Positions 26,328 to 33,950 of a stretch of DNA of 48,929 bases are shown one piece after another (the first letter of the stretch is position 1; the number at the start of each line of letters is the position of its first letter). Made by a program: the position numbers and the translations under genes. This stretch comes from Alistipes sp. (GTDB lineage Bacteria; Bacteroidota; Bacteroidia; Bacteroidales; Rikenellaceae). Under the pieces are notes generated by a model. It saw only the letters and a program-made list of their open reading frames with translations. It ran no database searches and was not told where the DNA came from. The DNA lies in NCBI GenBank assembly GCA_017424405.1, contig JAFPAD010000073.1, positions 1 to 48,929 on the forward strand. Reading direction: 5' to 3'.

Positions 26328-27620
26328 ATGAAGAGATTATTTTTCACCCTACTTGCCTCCATTATTGGAGTGATTGCTTGTGCCCAACAGTTTGATGATT
26401 ATTTCCAAAATGCAACACTACGCATTGACTACGTCTTTGCGGGCAATGCATCACACCAGATCATAGCCATCGACGAACTCGCCCACTTTCCCGAATGGGC
26501 TGGCAGACGCATAAATTTAGATAAATCACCCGTCAGAGGCAATGGTGAGGTAAAAATAATCAATCCAAGCGATAACACCATACTCTATCGCAACTCCTTT
26601 TCGAGCCTTTTTCAAGAGTGGCTCACAACCGACGAAGCCTCAACCACAACTCGCAGCTTTGAATTTACGCAACTCGTTCCATTTCCCAAACAGGAGGTTA
26701 TAATCGAAACCACACTCTTAAGCAACAAGGGCGAGGTGCAGGCTATTCTGCGTCATAAAGTCACCCCTAAAGATAAACTCATACGTCGTCTTGACAATAG
26801 GACTACCACTCCTCACGAATACTTACTTAAGAGTGGCTCATCGAAGGAGTGTATCGACATTGCAATCTTGGCAGAAGGATACACCACCGACCAAATGGAC
26901 ATCTTCATGCAAGATGCCCGCACGGCGTGTGAAGAGATTATGAGTTATGAACCATTTGCATCTCATCGCAATAAGTTTAATGTTGTGGCAGTAAAATGTC
27001 CATCGACACAAAGCGACGTGAGCGTACCGCAGGATGGTAGCTGGAAGCAGACTGCACTGAACTCTAACTTCATGACTTTCTACTCACCACGCTACCTCAC
27101 AACAAACAGCGTACACTTGATTCATGACAACCTTATAGGTGTACCATACGAGCATCTGATAATTCTCGCCAACACCGACACTTACGGCGGAGGTGGCATA
27201 TATAACTCTTACACCCTTACCACAGCTCACAATCCATACTTTAAGCCAGTGGTGGTGCATGAGTTTGGACACTCGTTCGGAGCTTTGGGTGATGAGTATT
27301 TCTACGAGCAGCCCGACCACACTGAAAACTTCTACTCGCTCGACTATGAGCCCTGGGAGCAGAACATCACCTCTTTGGTTGATTTCGATTCCAAATGGAA
27401 AGATATGCTCGACAAAGATGAACAAATACCAACCGAGCCAACCGAAAAACGTAAAAAGAAATACACCGTTGGCGTTTACGAGGGAGGTGGGTATATGACA
27501 AAGGGCATGTATCGCCCAGCTGTAATCTGCCGCATGAGAGACAATGTTGCCACACAATTTTGCCCCGTGTGCCAGCGTGCCATCGAACGTATTATATTGT
27601 TCAATACCACTGAAGAGTAA
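26328..27620 (+). CDS. Exported M64 family (IgA peptidase-like) metallopeptidase
   Basis: 430 residues with an export signal (MKRLFFTLLASIIGVIACAQQ); either cleavage after ACA or lipidation at Cys18 (IAC) is possible. The zinc motif HEFGHSFGALGDE begins at His311 (HExxH 311-315, then Asp322), preceded by VVV, as in peptidase family M64, whose founding member cleaves IgA. Despite the name, substrates of most members are unknown. An N-terminal beta-rich domain precedes the peptidase domain. It starts 5 nt after the response regulator stop, so the two are co-transcribed. A terminator-like hairpin follows at 27642. Confidence 0.9.
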   Translation: MKRLFFTLLASIIGVIACAQQFDDYFQNATLRIDYVFAGNASHQIIAIDELAHFPEWAGRRINLDKSPVRGNGEVKIINPSDNTILYRNSFSSLFQEWLTTDEASTTTRSFEFTQLVPFPKQEVIIETTLLSNKGEVQAILRHKVTPKDKLIRRLDNRTTTPHEYLLKSGSSKECIDIAILAEGYTTDQMDIFMQDARTACEEIMSYEPFASHRNKFNVVAVKCPSTQSDVSVPQDGSWKQTALNSNFMTFYSPRYLTTNSVHLIHDNLIGVPYEHLIILANTDTYGGGGIYNSYTLTTAHNPYFKPVVVHEFGHSFGALGDEYFYEQPDHTENFYSLDYEPWEQNITSLVDFDSKWKDMLDKDEQIPTEPTEKRKKKYTVGVYEGGGYMTKGMYRPAVICRMRDNVATQFCPVCQRAIERIILFNTTEE

Positions 27621-27635
27621 TTTTTAGCACAAATA
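27619..27635. repeat. 17-nt direct repeat, copy 1
   Basis: TAATTTTTAGCACAAAT, which includes the last two bases of the M64 stop codon. An identical copy lies at 27721-27737, 102 nt downstream. Confidence 0.7.
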
Positions 27636-27641
27636 TCAAAG

Positions 27642-27680
27642 AAAAGCGAGGTAAAATGTTCTTTTTTTACTTCGCTTTTC
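27642..27680 (+). terminator. Terminator-like hairpin after the M64 peptidase gene
   Basis: GAAAAGCGAGGTAAAA (27642-27657) pairs with TTTTACTTCGCTTTTC (27665-27680), 15 of 16 positions, 7-nt loop, followed by a T-rich stretch (GTTTCTTCTC). Likely a terminator, lying just before the candidate ackA promoter. Confidence 0.7.
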
Positions 27681-27709
27681 GTTTCTTCTCACATAATTTA
27701 CTATCTTTG
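27677..27709 (+). promoter_or_regulatory. Candidate ackA promoter
   Basis: TATCTTTG (27702-27709) is a full match to the -7 box; TTTC (27677-27680) lies 21 nt upstream in place of TTTG. Transcription would start near 27716, leaving a leader of about 125 nt. Confidence 0.55.
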
Positions 27710-27720
27710 TTAGTGGAAAC

Positions 27721-27737
27721 TAATTTTTAGCACAAAT
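27721..27737. repeat. 17-nt direct repeat, copy 2
   Basis: Second copy of TAATTTTTAGCACAAAT (first at 27619-27635). It falls at the very start of the predicted ackA leader. Confidence 0.7.
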
Positions 27738-27741
27738 CTTA

Positions 27742-27798
27742 ACCACGTCCCTCCCGAGCGATGTGGCATAATGTGTGAATATCACCCGTAACGGGTGA
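27742..27798 (+). promoter_or_regulatory. Structured leader of ackA (two hairpins)
   Basis: CCACGTC (27743-27749) can pair with GATGTGG (27760-27766) through 7 bp including one G-U, and TCACCCG (27782-27788) pairs perfectly with CGGGTGA (27792-27798) around TAA. Both lie between the candidate promoter and the ackA start. No known riboswitch class is recognised. Confidence 0.45.
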
Positions 27799-27840
27799 CA
27801 AACGAGAAGAAATACACTTAAAAATTAAAATAACAACATT

Positions 27841-29049
27841 ATGATCGTATTGGTTCTTAACTGCGGTTCATCATCGATTAAGTATCAGGTAATCGACATC
27901 GACCAGAACAACAACGCTTTGTTGGCAAAGGGTCTTGTAGATCGCATTGGTCTACCAGAGGGTAGCCTCACTCACAAGCCTGTGGGTAAAAACAACTTTG
28001 AGCTCAAGCAGCCTATTCCTGACCACACAACAGGTATCAGCCTTGTGTTGGAGGCCTTGACAAACGCCGAGCACGGTGTCATCGCCGACCTCAACGAGGT
28101 TAAGGCGGTAGGTCATCGCGTAGCTCACGGTGGAGAGTTCTTCCAGTCAAGCGCATTGGTTGATGAGCAGGCTAAGGAGAATATCCGCTCTTTGTTTGAG
28201 ATTGCACCTTTGCACAACCCTGCAAACTTGGAGGGTATCCTTTCAATCGAGAAGGTGTTGCCAGGAGTTCCTCAGGTGGCTGTGTTCGACACATCGTTCC
28301 ACCAGACAATCCCTGCAATCAACTACCTCTACGCTTTGCCATTGGAGTACTACGACAAGTACCGCGTTCGTAAGTATGGTTTCCACGGCACAAGCCACAA
28401 GTATGTTGCTAAGGTGGGTGCTGAGATGGTTGGCTTGGATTTTGAGAACTCAAAGATTATCACTTGCCACATCGGTAATGGTGGCTCTGTAACAGCTGTT
28501 TTGAACGGCAAGTCATTCGACACATCAATGGGCTTCTCGCCACTTGACGGCTTGGTGATGGGTACTCGTTGCGGTTCTATCGATGCCAGCGCAGCTACTT
28601 ACATCGGTGAGCGTGAGGGTATGAGCTATGCTGAGCTCAACTCAATGATGAACAAGAAATCGGGCGTATTGGGTCTTACAGGTCTTTCAAGCGACATGCG
28701 CGATATTGACGACGCTTACGATGCTGGCAACGAGAAGGCTATCGTAGCACGCGACATGTATTACAACCGAGTAAAGAAATTCGTAGGCGAGTACGCAGCC
28801 GAGATGGGCGGTGTTGATTTGCTTATCTTCACAGGTGGTGTAGGCGAAAACTCAGCCGATTTGCGCCGCTATGTTTGCGAGAATATGGAGTGGATGGGTA
28901 TCTCAATCGACGAGAGCATCAACATTAAGACTCGTGGCGTGAACACCTTGCTCTCAACTCCTGAGTCAAAGGTTAAGGTTGCCGTTATCGCAACAAACGA
29001 GGAGTTGGTAATTGCTACCGACACCTATGAACTTACAAAGAATTTGTAA
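27841..29049 (+). CDS. ackA: Acetate kinase
   Basis: 402 residues. It interconverts acetyl phosphate plus ADP with acetate plus ATP. Family signatures: VLVLNCGSSSIKY (N-terminal phosphate-binding site), VGHRVAHGGE, VFDTSFHQTIP, YGFHGTSHKYV and HIGNGGSVTAV, plus ASAATYIGEREG-like SIDASAATYIG and FTGGVGENS. It heads an operon with ptb and buk. A phosphotransacetylase gene of the usual Pta type is not adjacent; ptb takes the position where pta often lies. Cytoplasmic, ASKHA superfamily. Confidence 0.97.
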   Translation: MIVLVLNCGSSSIKYQVIDIDQNNNALLAKGLVDRIGLPEGSLTHKPVGKNNFELKQPIPDHTTGISLVLEALTNAEHGVIADLNEVKAVGHRVAHGGEFFQSSALVDEQAKENIRSLFEIAPLHNPANLEGILSIEKVLPGVPQVAVFDTSFHQTIPAINYLYALPLEYYDKYRVRKYGFHGTSHKYVAKVGAEMVGLDFENSKIITCHIGNGGSVTAVLNGKSFDTSMGFSPLDGLVMGTRCGSIDASAATYIGEREGMSYAELNSMMNKKSGVLGLTGLSSDMRDIDDAYDAGNEKAIVARDMYYNRVKKFVGEYAAEMGGVDLLIFTGGVGENSADLRRYVCENMEWMGISIDESINIKTRGVNTLLSTPESKVKVAVIATNEELVIATDTYELTKNL

Positions 29050-29073
29050 ACCAATAAAACAATACAAAAAGAG

Positions 29074-29979
29074 ATGATTACACGTTTGGATGAAATCGTT
29101 ACGGCTGCCGTTGCTCGTGGTAAGAAGCGCTTGGCAGTTGCTTATGGACAGGATACTCACACTATCGAGGCTGTCTATAACGCTTGGAAAGAGGGTTTGG
29201 TAGAGGCTACCCTCTATGGTGACAAGGCAACCATCGAGGCTGCATGTGCTGAGCTCAACATCGACCCAAATATCTTCAACATCGTAAACGAGTCGAGCGA
29301 TGTTACTTGCGTTAAGTTGGCTGTGCAGGCTGTAGTAAACGGTCAGGCTGATGTATTGATGAAGGGTTTGGTATCAACCGACAAGTATATGCGCGGCATC
29401 TTGAATAAGGAGGCTGGCTTGTTTCCTCCAAAGGGTGTATTGAGCCACGTTGCTGTTATCGAGTTGCCAGGTCGCGACAAGCTAATCTCAATCTCTGACG
29501 TTGCCGTTATCCCTGCTCCAGACTTCAAGCAGAAGCAGAAGCTCATCGGCTACTTGGCTCAGACTGCTAAGATTCTGGGCGTGGAGGTTCCAAAGATTGC
29601 ATGTATCACAGCTTCTGAGCAGGTGTTGCCTTCAGTTCCATCATCTACCGAGGGCGCTATTTTGGCTAAGATGGGCGACCGTGGTCAGTTGGGTAAGGTT
29701 ATCGTTGATGGACCTCTCTCACTTGACGTTGCTCTTTACAAGGAGGTTGCTGAGCATAAGAAGGTTACGGGCTCAAGCGTTGCGGGTGACCCTGATTGCT
29801 TGCTCTTCCCTAACATCGAGTCAGCAAACGTATTCTTCAAGGCTGCTACACACATCGGTGGTGCCGAGTTGGCTGCAATGGTGATGGGCACTAAGGTTCC
29901 TTGCGTTTTGACTTCGCGTGGTGACTCTGCACTTACAAAGAAGTACTCAATCGCACTTGCTTGCTTGGCAGCACGCTAA
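29074..29979 (+). CDS. ptb: Phosphate butyryltransferase (phosphotransacylase family)
   Basis: 301 residues, the length of Ptb (shorter than Pta). It transfers acyl groups between CoA and phosphate. Recognisable segments: RLAVAYGQDTHTIEAV, GQADVLMKGLVSTDKYMRGILNKEAGL, LSHVAVIELPG and DGPLSLDVAL, with PDCLLFPNIESANVFFKAATHIGGAELAAMVMGTKVPCVLTSRGDS at the C-terminus typical of the Ptb/Pta family. Placement between ackA and buk suggests it feeds acyl phosphates to both kinases. Preferred acyl chain (butyryl, branched-chain, acetyl) cannot be read from sequence. Confidence 0.9.
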   Translation: MITRLDEIVTAAVARGKKRLAVAYGQDTHTIEAVYNAWKEGLVEATLYGDKATIEAACAELNIDPNIFNIVNESSDVTCVKLAVQAVVNGQADVLMKGLVSTDKYMRGILNKEAGLFPPKGVLSHVAVIELPGRDKLISISDVAVIPAPDFKQKQKLIGYLAQTAKILGVEVPKIACITASEQVLPSVPSSTEGAILAKMGDRGQLGKVIVDGPLSLDVALYKEVAEHKKVTGSSVAGDPDCLLFPNIESANVFFKAATHIGGAELAAMVMGTKVPCVLTSRGDSALTKKYSIALACLAAR

Positions 29980-30012
29980 GAAACATATAGTCTCACGAGA
30001 AACATCGACCCT

Positions 30013-31098
30013 ATGCATCACGCGAGCACAAACTACCGCTTTGGCATACTCGCCATAAACACAGGTTCCACTTCTACCAAGGTGGCGGTTTATCACGACC
30101 GCGAGGTAGCTTTAGAATTGTCGTTTTCTCATACGGCTGAGCAAATTGCTCAATTCGCCACCGTTGAAGATCAATTGGAGTGGCGACGAGAACTGATACT
30201 TAGTTCTCTGGCGGAGCATGGCGTAGATATCGAATCCCTCTCGACTGTAATAGGTCGAGGGGGATTGTTACGTCCATTAGAGAGTGGTGTATATGAAGTC
30301 AGCGACGCCATGTGCAATGAGTTACGCAACTGTACTCCGCAACATGCATCGAACTTCAGCGCCATAATCTCATTGGCAATAGCACGCAAGATTGGTGTTA
30401 AAGCCTACATTGCCGACCCTGTTGTCGTTGATGAATTCGACGAGATAGCTAAGCTGACAGGCATAAAAGAGATTCGTAGGCGTTCTATTTTCCACGCCCT
30501 AAACCAAAAGGCTACGGCACGTCTATACGCATCGGACATTGACCGCAAGTATGAAGAGCTAAACCTCATTGTTGCTCACATGGGTGGAGGCATATCGGTA
30601 GCAGCTCACCGCAAAGGCAGAGTCGTTGATTGCAACAATGCACTCGACGGCGAGGGTCCGATAGCTCCCGAGCGAGCAGGCTCGCTCCCTGCTGGCGAGT
30701 TGGTAGATTTATGTTTTTCAGGTAAATACACCCATAAGGAGATTCGAGCTATGCTCTCTGGAAAGGGCGGTCTTATCTCATTGACGGGTAACAACTCAGT
30801 AAAGGAGCTTGTGGAAAAAGCCGAGCAAGGTGATGCTGAGATAAAACTCGCTATCGACCTAATGGTTTATGGAGTGATAAAGAATATTGGACAGATGGCA
30901 ACGGTTTTACGTGGAGATATTGATGCTATCGTCTTGACGGGTGGTATCGCCCACAGCAAGTACATCACCAACGCCATCATTGATTCATGCCGCTTTTTAG
31001 CACCGATAGCCATCTACGCAGGCGAAAACGAACTTCAGTCGCTTGCAATGAATGCACTGCGACTACTAAATGGCGAAACGGAAGCAAAAACTTACTAA
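30013..31098 (+). CDS. buk: Butyrate kinase
   Basis: 361 residues of the acetate/butyrate kinase ASKHA family in the Buk-type length and form: GILAINTGSTSTKVAVYHD at the N-terminus, VIGRGGLLRPLESGVYEV, ADPVVVDEFDEIAKLTGI, HALNQKATAR, VAHMGGGISVAAHRKGRVVD and DALDGEGPIAPERAGSLP-like NNALDGEGPIAPERAG, with VLTGGIAHS near the end. It makes ATP from butyryl (or branched acyl) phosphate, the last step of fermentative acid formation. It starts 33 nt after ptb. Confidence 0.95.
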   Translation: MHHASTNYRFGILAINTGSTSTKVAVYHDREVALELSFSHTAEQIAQFATVEDQLEWRRELILSSLAEHGVDIESLSTVIGRGGLLRPLESGVYEVSDAMCNELRNCTPQHASNFSAIISLAIARKIGVKAYIADPVVVDEFDEIAKLTGIKEIRRRSIFHALNQKATARLYASDIDRKYEELNLIVAHMGGGISVAAHRKGRVVDCNNALDGEGPIAPERAGSLPAGELVDLCFSGKYTHKEIRAMLSGKGGLISLTGNNSVKELVEKAEQGDAEIKLAIDLMVYGVIKNIGQMATVLRGDIDAIVLTGGIAHSKYITNAIIDSCRFLAPIAIYAGENELQSLAMNALRLLNGETEAKTY

Positions 31099-31103
31099 TT
31101 ACG

Positions 31104-31526
31104 ATGAAGAAAATTCTAATCTTAAATGGTCCCAACCTCAATCTGCAAGGTAAGCGAGATACAAACATCTACGGCACAACAACCTTTGAGGAGTACACCG
31201 CACAGCTATCGCAACGATATGCCAATAAGGTAGAGATTGATTATCTGCAATCCAACATCGAGGGGGAGCTCATCAATGCCATACATGCCAGCGTGGGACA
31301 CTACGACGGCATAGTTTTCAACGCAGGTGGTTACACCCACACATCGGTGGCTTTGCGTGACGCCATATCGGCTGTTTCAACCCCTGTGGTAGAGGTGCAC
31401 ATCTCTTCAATACTTGCCCGCGAAGAGTTCCGTCACATATCCATGCTTGCTCCCGTAGCAAAGGGGTCAATCATGGGTTTTGGGCTTGACTCTTACCGCT
31501 TGGGTATCGAGTCGCTGATAGATTAA
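31104..31526 (+). CDS. aroQ: 3-Dehydroquinate dehydratase, type II
   Basis: 140 residues from ATG 31104. The frame is open further upstream to 30987, but that would overlap buk by over 100 nt, and family members begin exactly at MKKILILNGPNLN. Other signatures: RDTNIYG (catalytic Tyr23), YDGIVFNAGGYTHTSVALRDAI and VEVHISSILAREEFRH. It dehydrates 3-dehydroquinate to 3-dehydroshikimate in aromatic amino acid synthesis as a dodecamer. Five nt separate it from buk, so it rides on the ackA-ptb-buk transcript. Confidence 0.96.
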   Translation: MKKILILNGPNLNLQGKRDTNIYGTTTFEEYTAQLSQRYANKVEIDYLQSNIEGELINAIHASVGHYDGIVFNAGGYTHTSVALRDAISAVSTPVVEVHISSILAREEFRHISMLAPVAKGSIMGFGLDSYRLGIESLID

Positions 31527-31539
31527 CTCTCCTTAAGGC

Positions 31540-33009
31540 ATGACCAAACAGGGACAACTAAGCAAACAAGTAGCATCGGGCGTAGCGTGGAACATCGTAG
31601 AGAAGATTGGCTCCACCCTGCTACAAATTATTGTGAGCATAGTTGTCGCCAACCGAATTATGCCCAATGATTTAGGCATAATAGCTGTTCTGACGGTTTT
31701 TTGCACGCTCTCACAAGTGGTTATCGACAGCGGTTTCTCGCAAATGTTGATTCGCAAAAAGGAGCCTACGGCGTCGGACTATAACACAGTCTTTATTTTC
31801 GACCTTATAGCTTCATTGGGGTTATATGCACTACTCGTTGCCACAACCCCATTGGTAGCCAAATATTACGACTGGGATTTACTTAGCAAGGTTGCCCCTT
31901 TGCTATATTTAATTCTACCTCTGAACGGCTTGTGCGTAATTCAAAACTCCATAATGGTCAGGGAGTTTCGCTTTGCTACGCTATCGACCATCATCTTCAC
32001 ATCATCACTCGTAAGTGGCATCATCGCCATAGCAATGGCTCTTTCAGGCTTCGGAATTTGGAGTTTGGTAGGACAGCGTGTAAGCATGATGGCAACCAAA
32101 GCATTGCTTCTTTGGTGGAAAAGCCCATGGCGACCAAGTCGTGATATGCACAGCAAGTCACTAAAAGAGATGACTCCATACAGCGTGCGGTTAATTATCA
32201 CCGACCTGATAACAGCACTCTACAACAACATAGCACAACTCTTTATTGGTAAAATATATTCAGCCAATCAACTCGGTTACTTCAATCAGGCACAGAAGCT
32301 AAAGGACATGCCGGTTAATGCAACAATGTTATCCATACAGAATGTTACATTCTCGGCTCTATCAAAAATAAATGACGACGAAAATAAATTTGCCGAAGGT
32401 TACCGACGCGTAATAATGCTCACCACATTTATCATGTTCCCAATAATGGTGGGATTAATCTCCACGGCGGAAGATATCTACCTGTTATTACTTAAGCCAC
32501 AATGGTACCCTGCGATACCCTATTTCCAGATAATGTGCCTCATAGGTTTGTTCTACCCCATATCGGCCATTGCCTATAATGTACTTAAGGCCCAGAGTAA
32601 CGGAGCTATAATACTTAAACTTGAAGTTATAAAGAAGGTCGTCATGACCATCATTTTGTTAGTGACAATACCCATGAGTGTGAAAGCCATCACGTGGGGA
32701 ATGGTTATCGCCGCAGCTTGCGAAATGATATTCAATACCGCCGCCTCGCTACAATACACCACCCTCTCGGTCTTCAGGCTGCTTCGCACCTTAACGCCTA
32801 TCGCCCTACTAACAGCCACAATGTTAGTAGCCACAGAGATGGTAGGCTATCTAACTATGGATTGGGGAATATTGACTCGCTTGATGCTAAAGATTACTAT
32901 TGGCGTTATAGTATATATTTGCGGTAGTCGCATCTTGCGCATGGAAGCATTTGACGAAACCTTCACCATAGCCCGTCAATTACTAAACAAAGTCTTAAAA
33001 AAAGATTAG
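31540..33009 (+). CDS. Wzx/WzxC-type polysaccharide flippase (MOP superfamily)
   Basis: 489 residues with about twelve to fourteen transmembrane helices. The N-terminus (SKQVASGVAWNIVEKIGSTLLQIIVSIVVANRIMPNDLGIIAVLTVF) and the INQLGYFNQAQKLKDMP-like SANQLGYFNQAQKLKDMP segment are typical of the MOP-superfamily exporters of undecaprenol-linked oligosaccharides or lipopolysaccharide units. No glycosyltransferase or other polysaccharide genes adjoin it, so its substrate is unknown. It starts 13 nt after aroQ; its stop codon overlaps that of the convergent thiL gene. Confidence 0.87.
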   Translation: MTKQGQLSKQVASGVAWNIVEKIGSTLLQIIVSIVVANRIMPNDLGIIAVLTVFCTLSQVVIDSGFSQMLIRKKEPTASDYNTVFIFDLIASLGLYALLVATTPLVAKYYDWDLLSKVAPLLYLILPLNGLCVIQNSIMVREFRFATLSTIIFTSSLVSGIIAIAMALSGFGIWSLVGQRVSMMATKALLLWWKSPWRPSRDMHSKSLKEMTPYSVRLIITDLITALYNNIAQLFIGKIYSANQLGYFNQAQKLKDMPVNATMLSIQNVTFSALSKINDDENKFAEGYRRVIMLTTFIMFPIMVGLISTAEDIYLLLLKPQWYPAIPYFQIMCLIGLFYPISAIAYNVLKAQSNGAIILKLEVIKKVVMTIILLVTIPMSVKAITWGMVIAAACEMIFNTAASLQYTTLSVFRLLRTLTPIALLTATMLVATEMVGYLTMDWGILTRLMLKITIGVIVYICGSRILRMEAFDETFTIARQLLNKVLKKD

Positions 33010-33947
33010 AAGTGCGAGAATCCTCGCCACGAAGGTGTTATATTATCACCATCTTTAAACCACTGTATTGTAGGCTCAGCTGATGCCACAACTCGACCTA
33101 TGCGATATACAGGGTATTGAAACTTAAGCTGAAAATCCCTCTCAAAGGCTTCTGCTGACGACTCTTCGACGGTGAACAGTAGTTTATAATCCTCTCCACC
33201 ACACACCGCAGCCTCAACATCGCCTTGAACTGCAGGAATAGCATCGACATCTATCTCAGCCCCACAATTCGAGAGCTTGAGGATATGGCACAAATCCGAA
33301 GCCAACCCATCAGACAAGTCCATCATAGCATGCACCTCCTGGCGCGCTCCGAGCCACACACCCTCCTCAACCTGAGGTCGGGGATTACGGTGTTGCGCTG
33401 CGAAATCTGACTCGACATCACCACTGAAAATATCACGCAATCCTAAGGCTGACACACCCAACTCTCCCGCCACATAAATTACATCGCCGACCTGTGCCGC
33501 CGAACGACGTTTCACTCGCTGAGCTTCACCTCGACCAATAGCCACAACATTTATCGACACGCCCGCCCTTGACGAGGTGGTATCTCCTCCCACAAGTGCC
33601 ACACTATGCTCCTTTGCCAGAGAGTGAAAACCCTCTAAAAACTCCTTAGCCCACTCATCGGTTAAATCCTGAGGCAGGGCTATTGAAAGCAATGTCGCCA
33701 CAGGCTTTACGCCCATGGCTGCCACATCGCTTAAATTTACAGCTAATGACTTACGTCCCAACTCACGAGCCGACGTAGCACTGCGCAAGAAATGCACATC
33801 CTCCTGAAGCATATCGGTCGTCATGACAAGCACCTCGCCACCACCAATGGGCAACACCGTGCAGTCGTCACCAATAGCCTCCCACTCCTGACGCTCAACA
33901 TCGCCAAAGAGCTTTGCCACATACTCTATGAGTCCAAACTCCGTCAT
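33006..33947 (-). CDS. thiL: Thiamine-monophosphate kinase
   Basis: 313 residues. ATP-dependent phosphorylation of thiamine phosphate to thiamine pyrophosphate. Signatures of the ThiL/PurM fold: IGDDCTVLP (metal and nucleotide binding), MTTDMLQEDVHF, NLSDVAAMGVKPVATLLSIALP, GGDTTSS and MDLSDGLASDLCHI. It is the last gene of the arginine operon, only 3 nt after argH, though it has no role in arginine synthesis. The stop codon overlaps that of the convergent flippase gene (TTAG at 33006-33009). Confidence 0.96.
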   Translation of the reverse strand: MTEFGLIEYVAKLFGDVERQEWEAIGDDCTVLPIGGGEVLVMTTDMLQEDVHFLRSATSARELGRKSLAVNLSDVAAMGVKPVATLLSIALPQDLTDEWAKEFLEGFHSLAKEHSVALVGGDTTSSRAGVSINVVAIGRGEAQRVKRRSAAQVGDVIYVAGELGVSALGLRDIFSGDVESDFAAQHRNPRPQVEEGVWLGARQEVHAMMDLSDGLASDLCHILKLSNCGAEIDVDAIPAVQGDVEAAVCGGEDYKLLFTVEESSAEAFERDFQLKFQYPVYRIGRVVASAEPTIQWFKDGDNITPSWRGFSHF

Positions 33948-33950
33948 CGT

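Noticed and set aside
27619..27840. Known riboswitch or c-di-AMP/ZMP-type leader at ackA
   Set aside because: The two hairpins do not show the conserved sequences of any class I know; kept only as an unclassified structure.
30987..31103. Upstream extension of aroQ
   Set aside because: Lies inside buk in another frame; AroQ begins at MKKILILNGPN.
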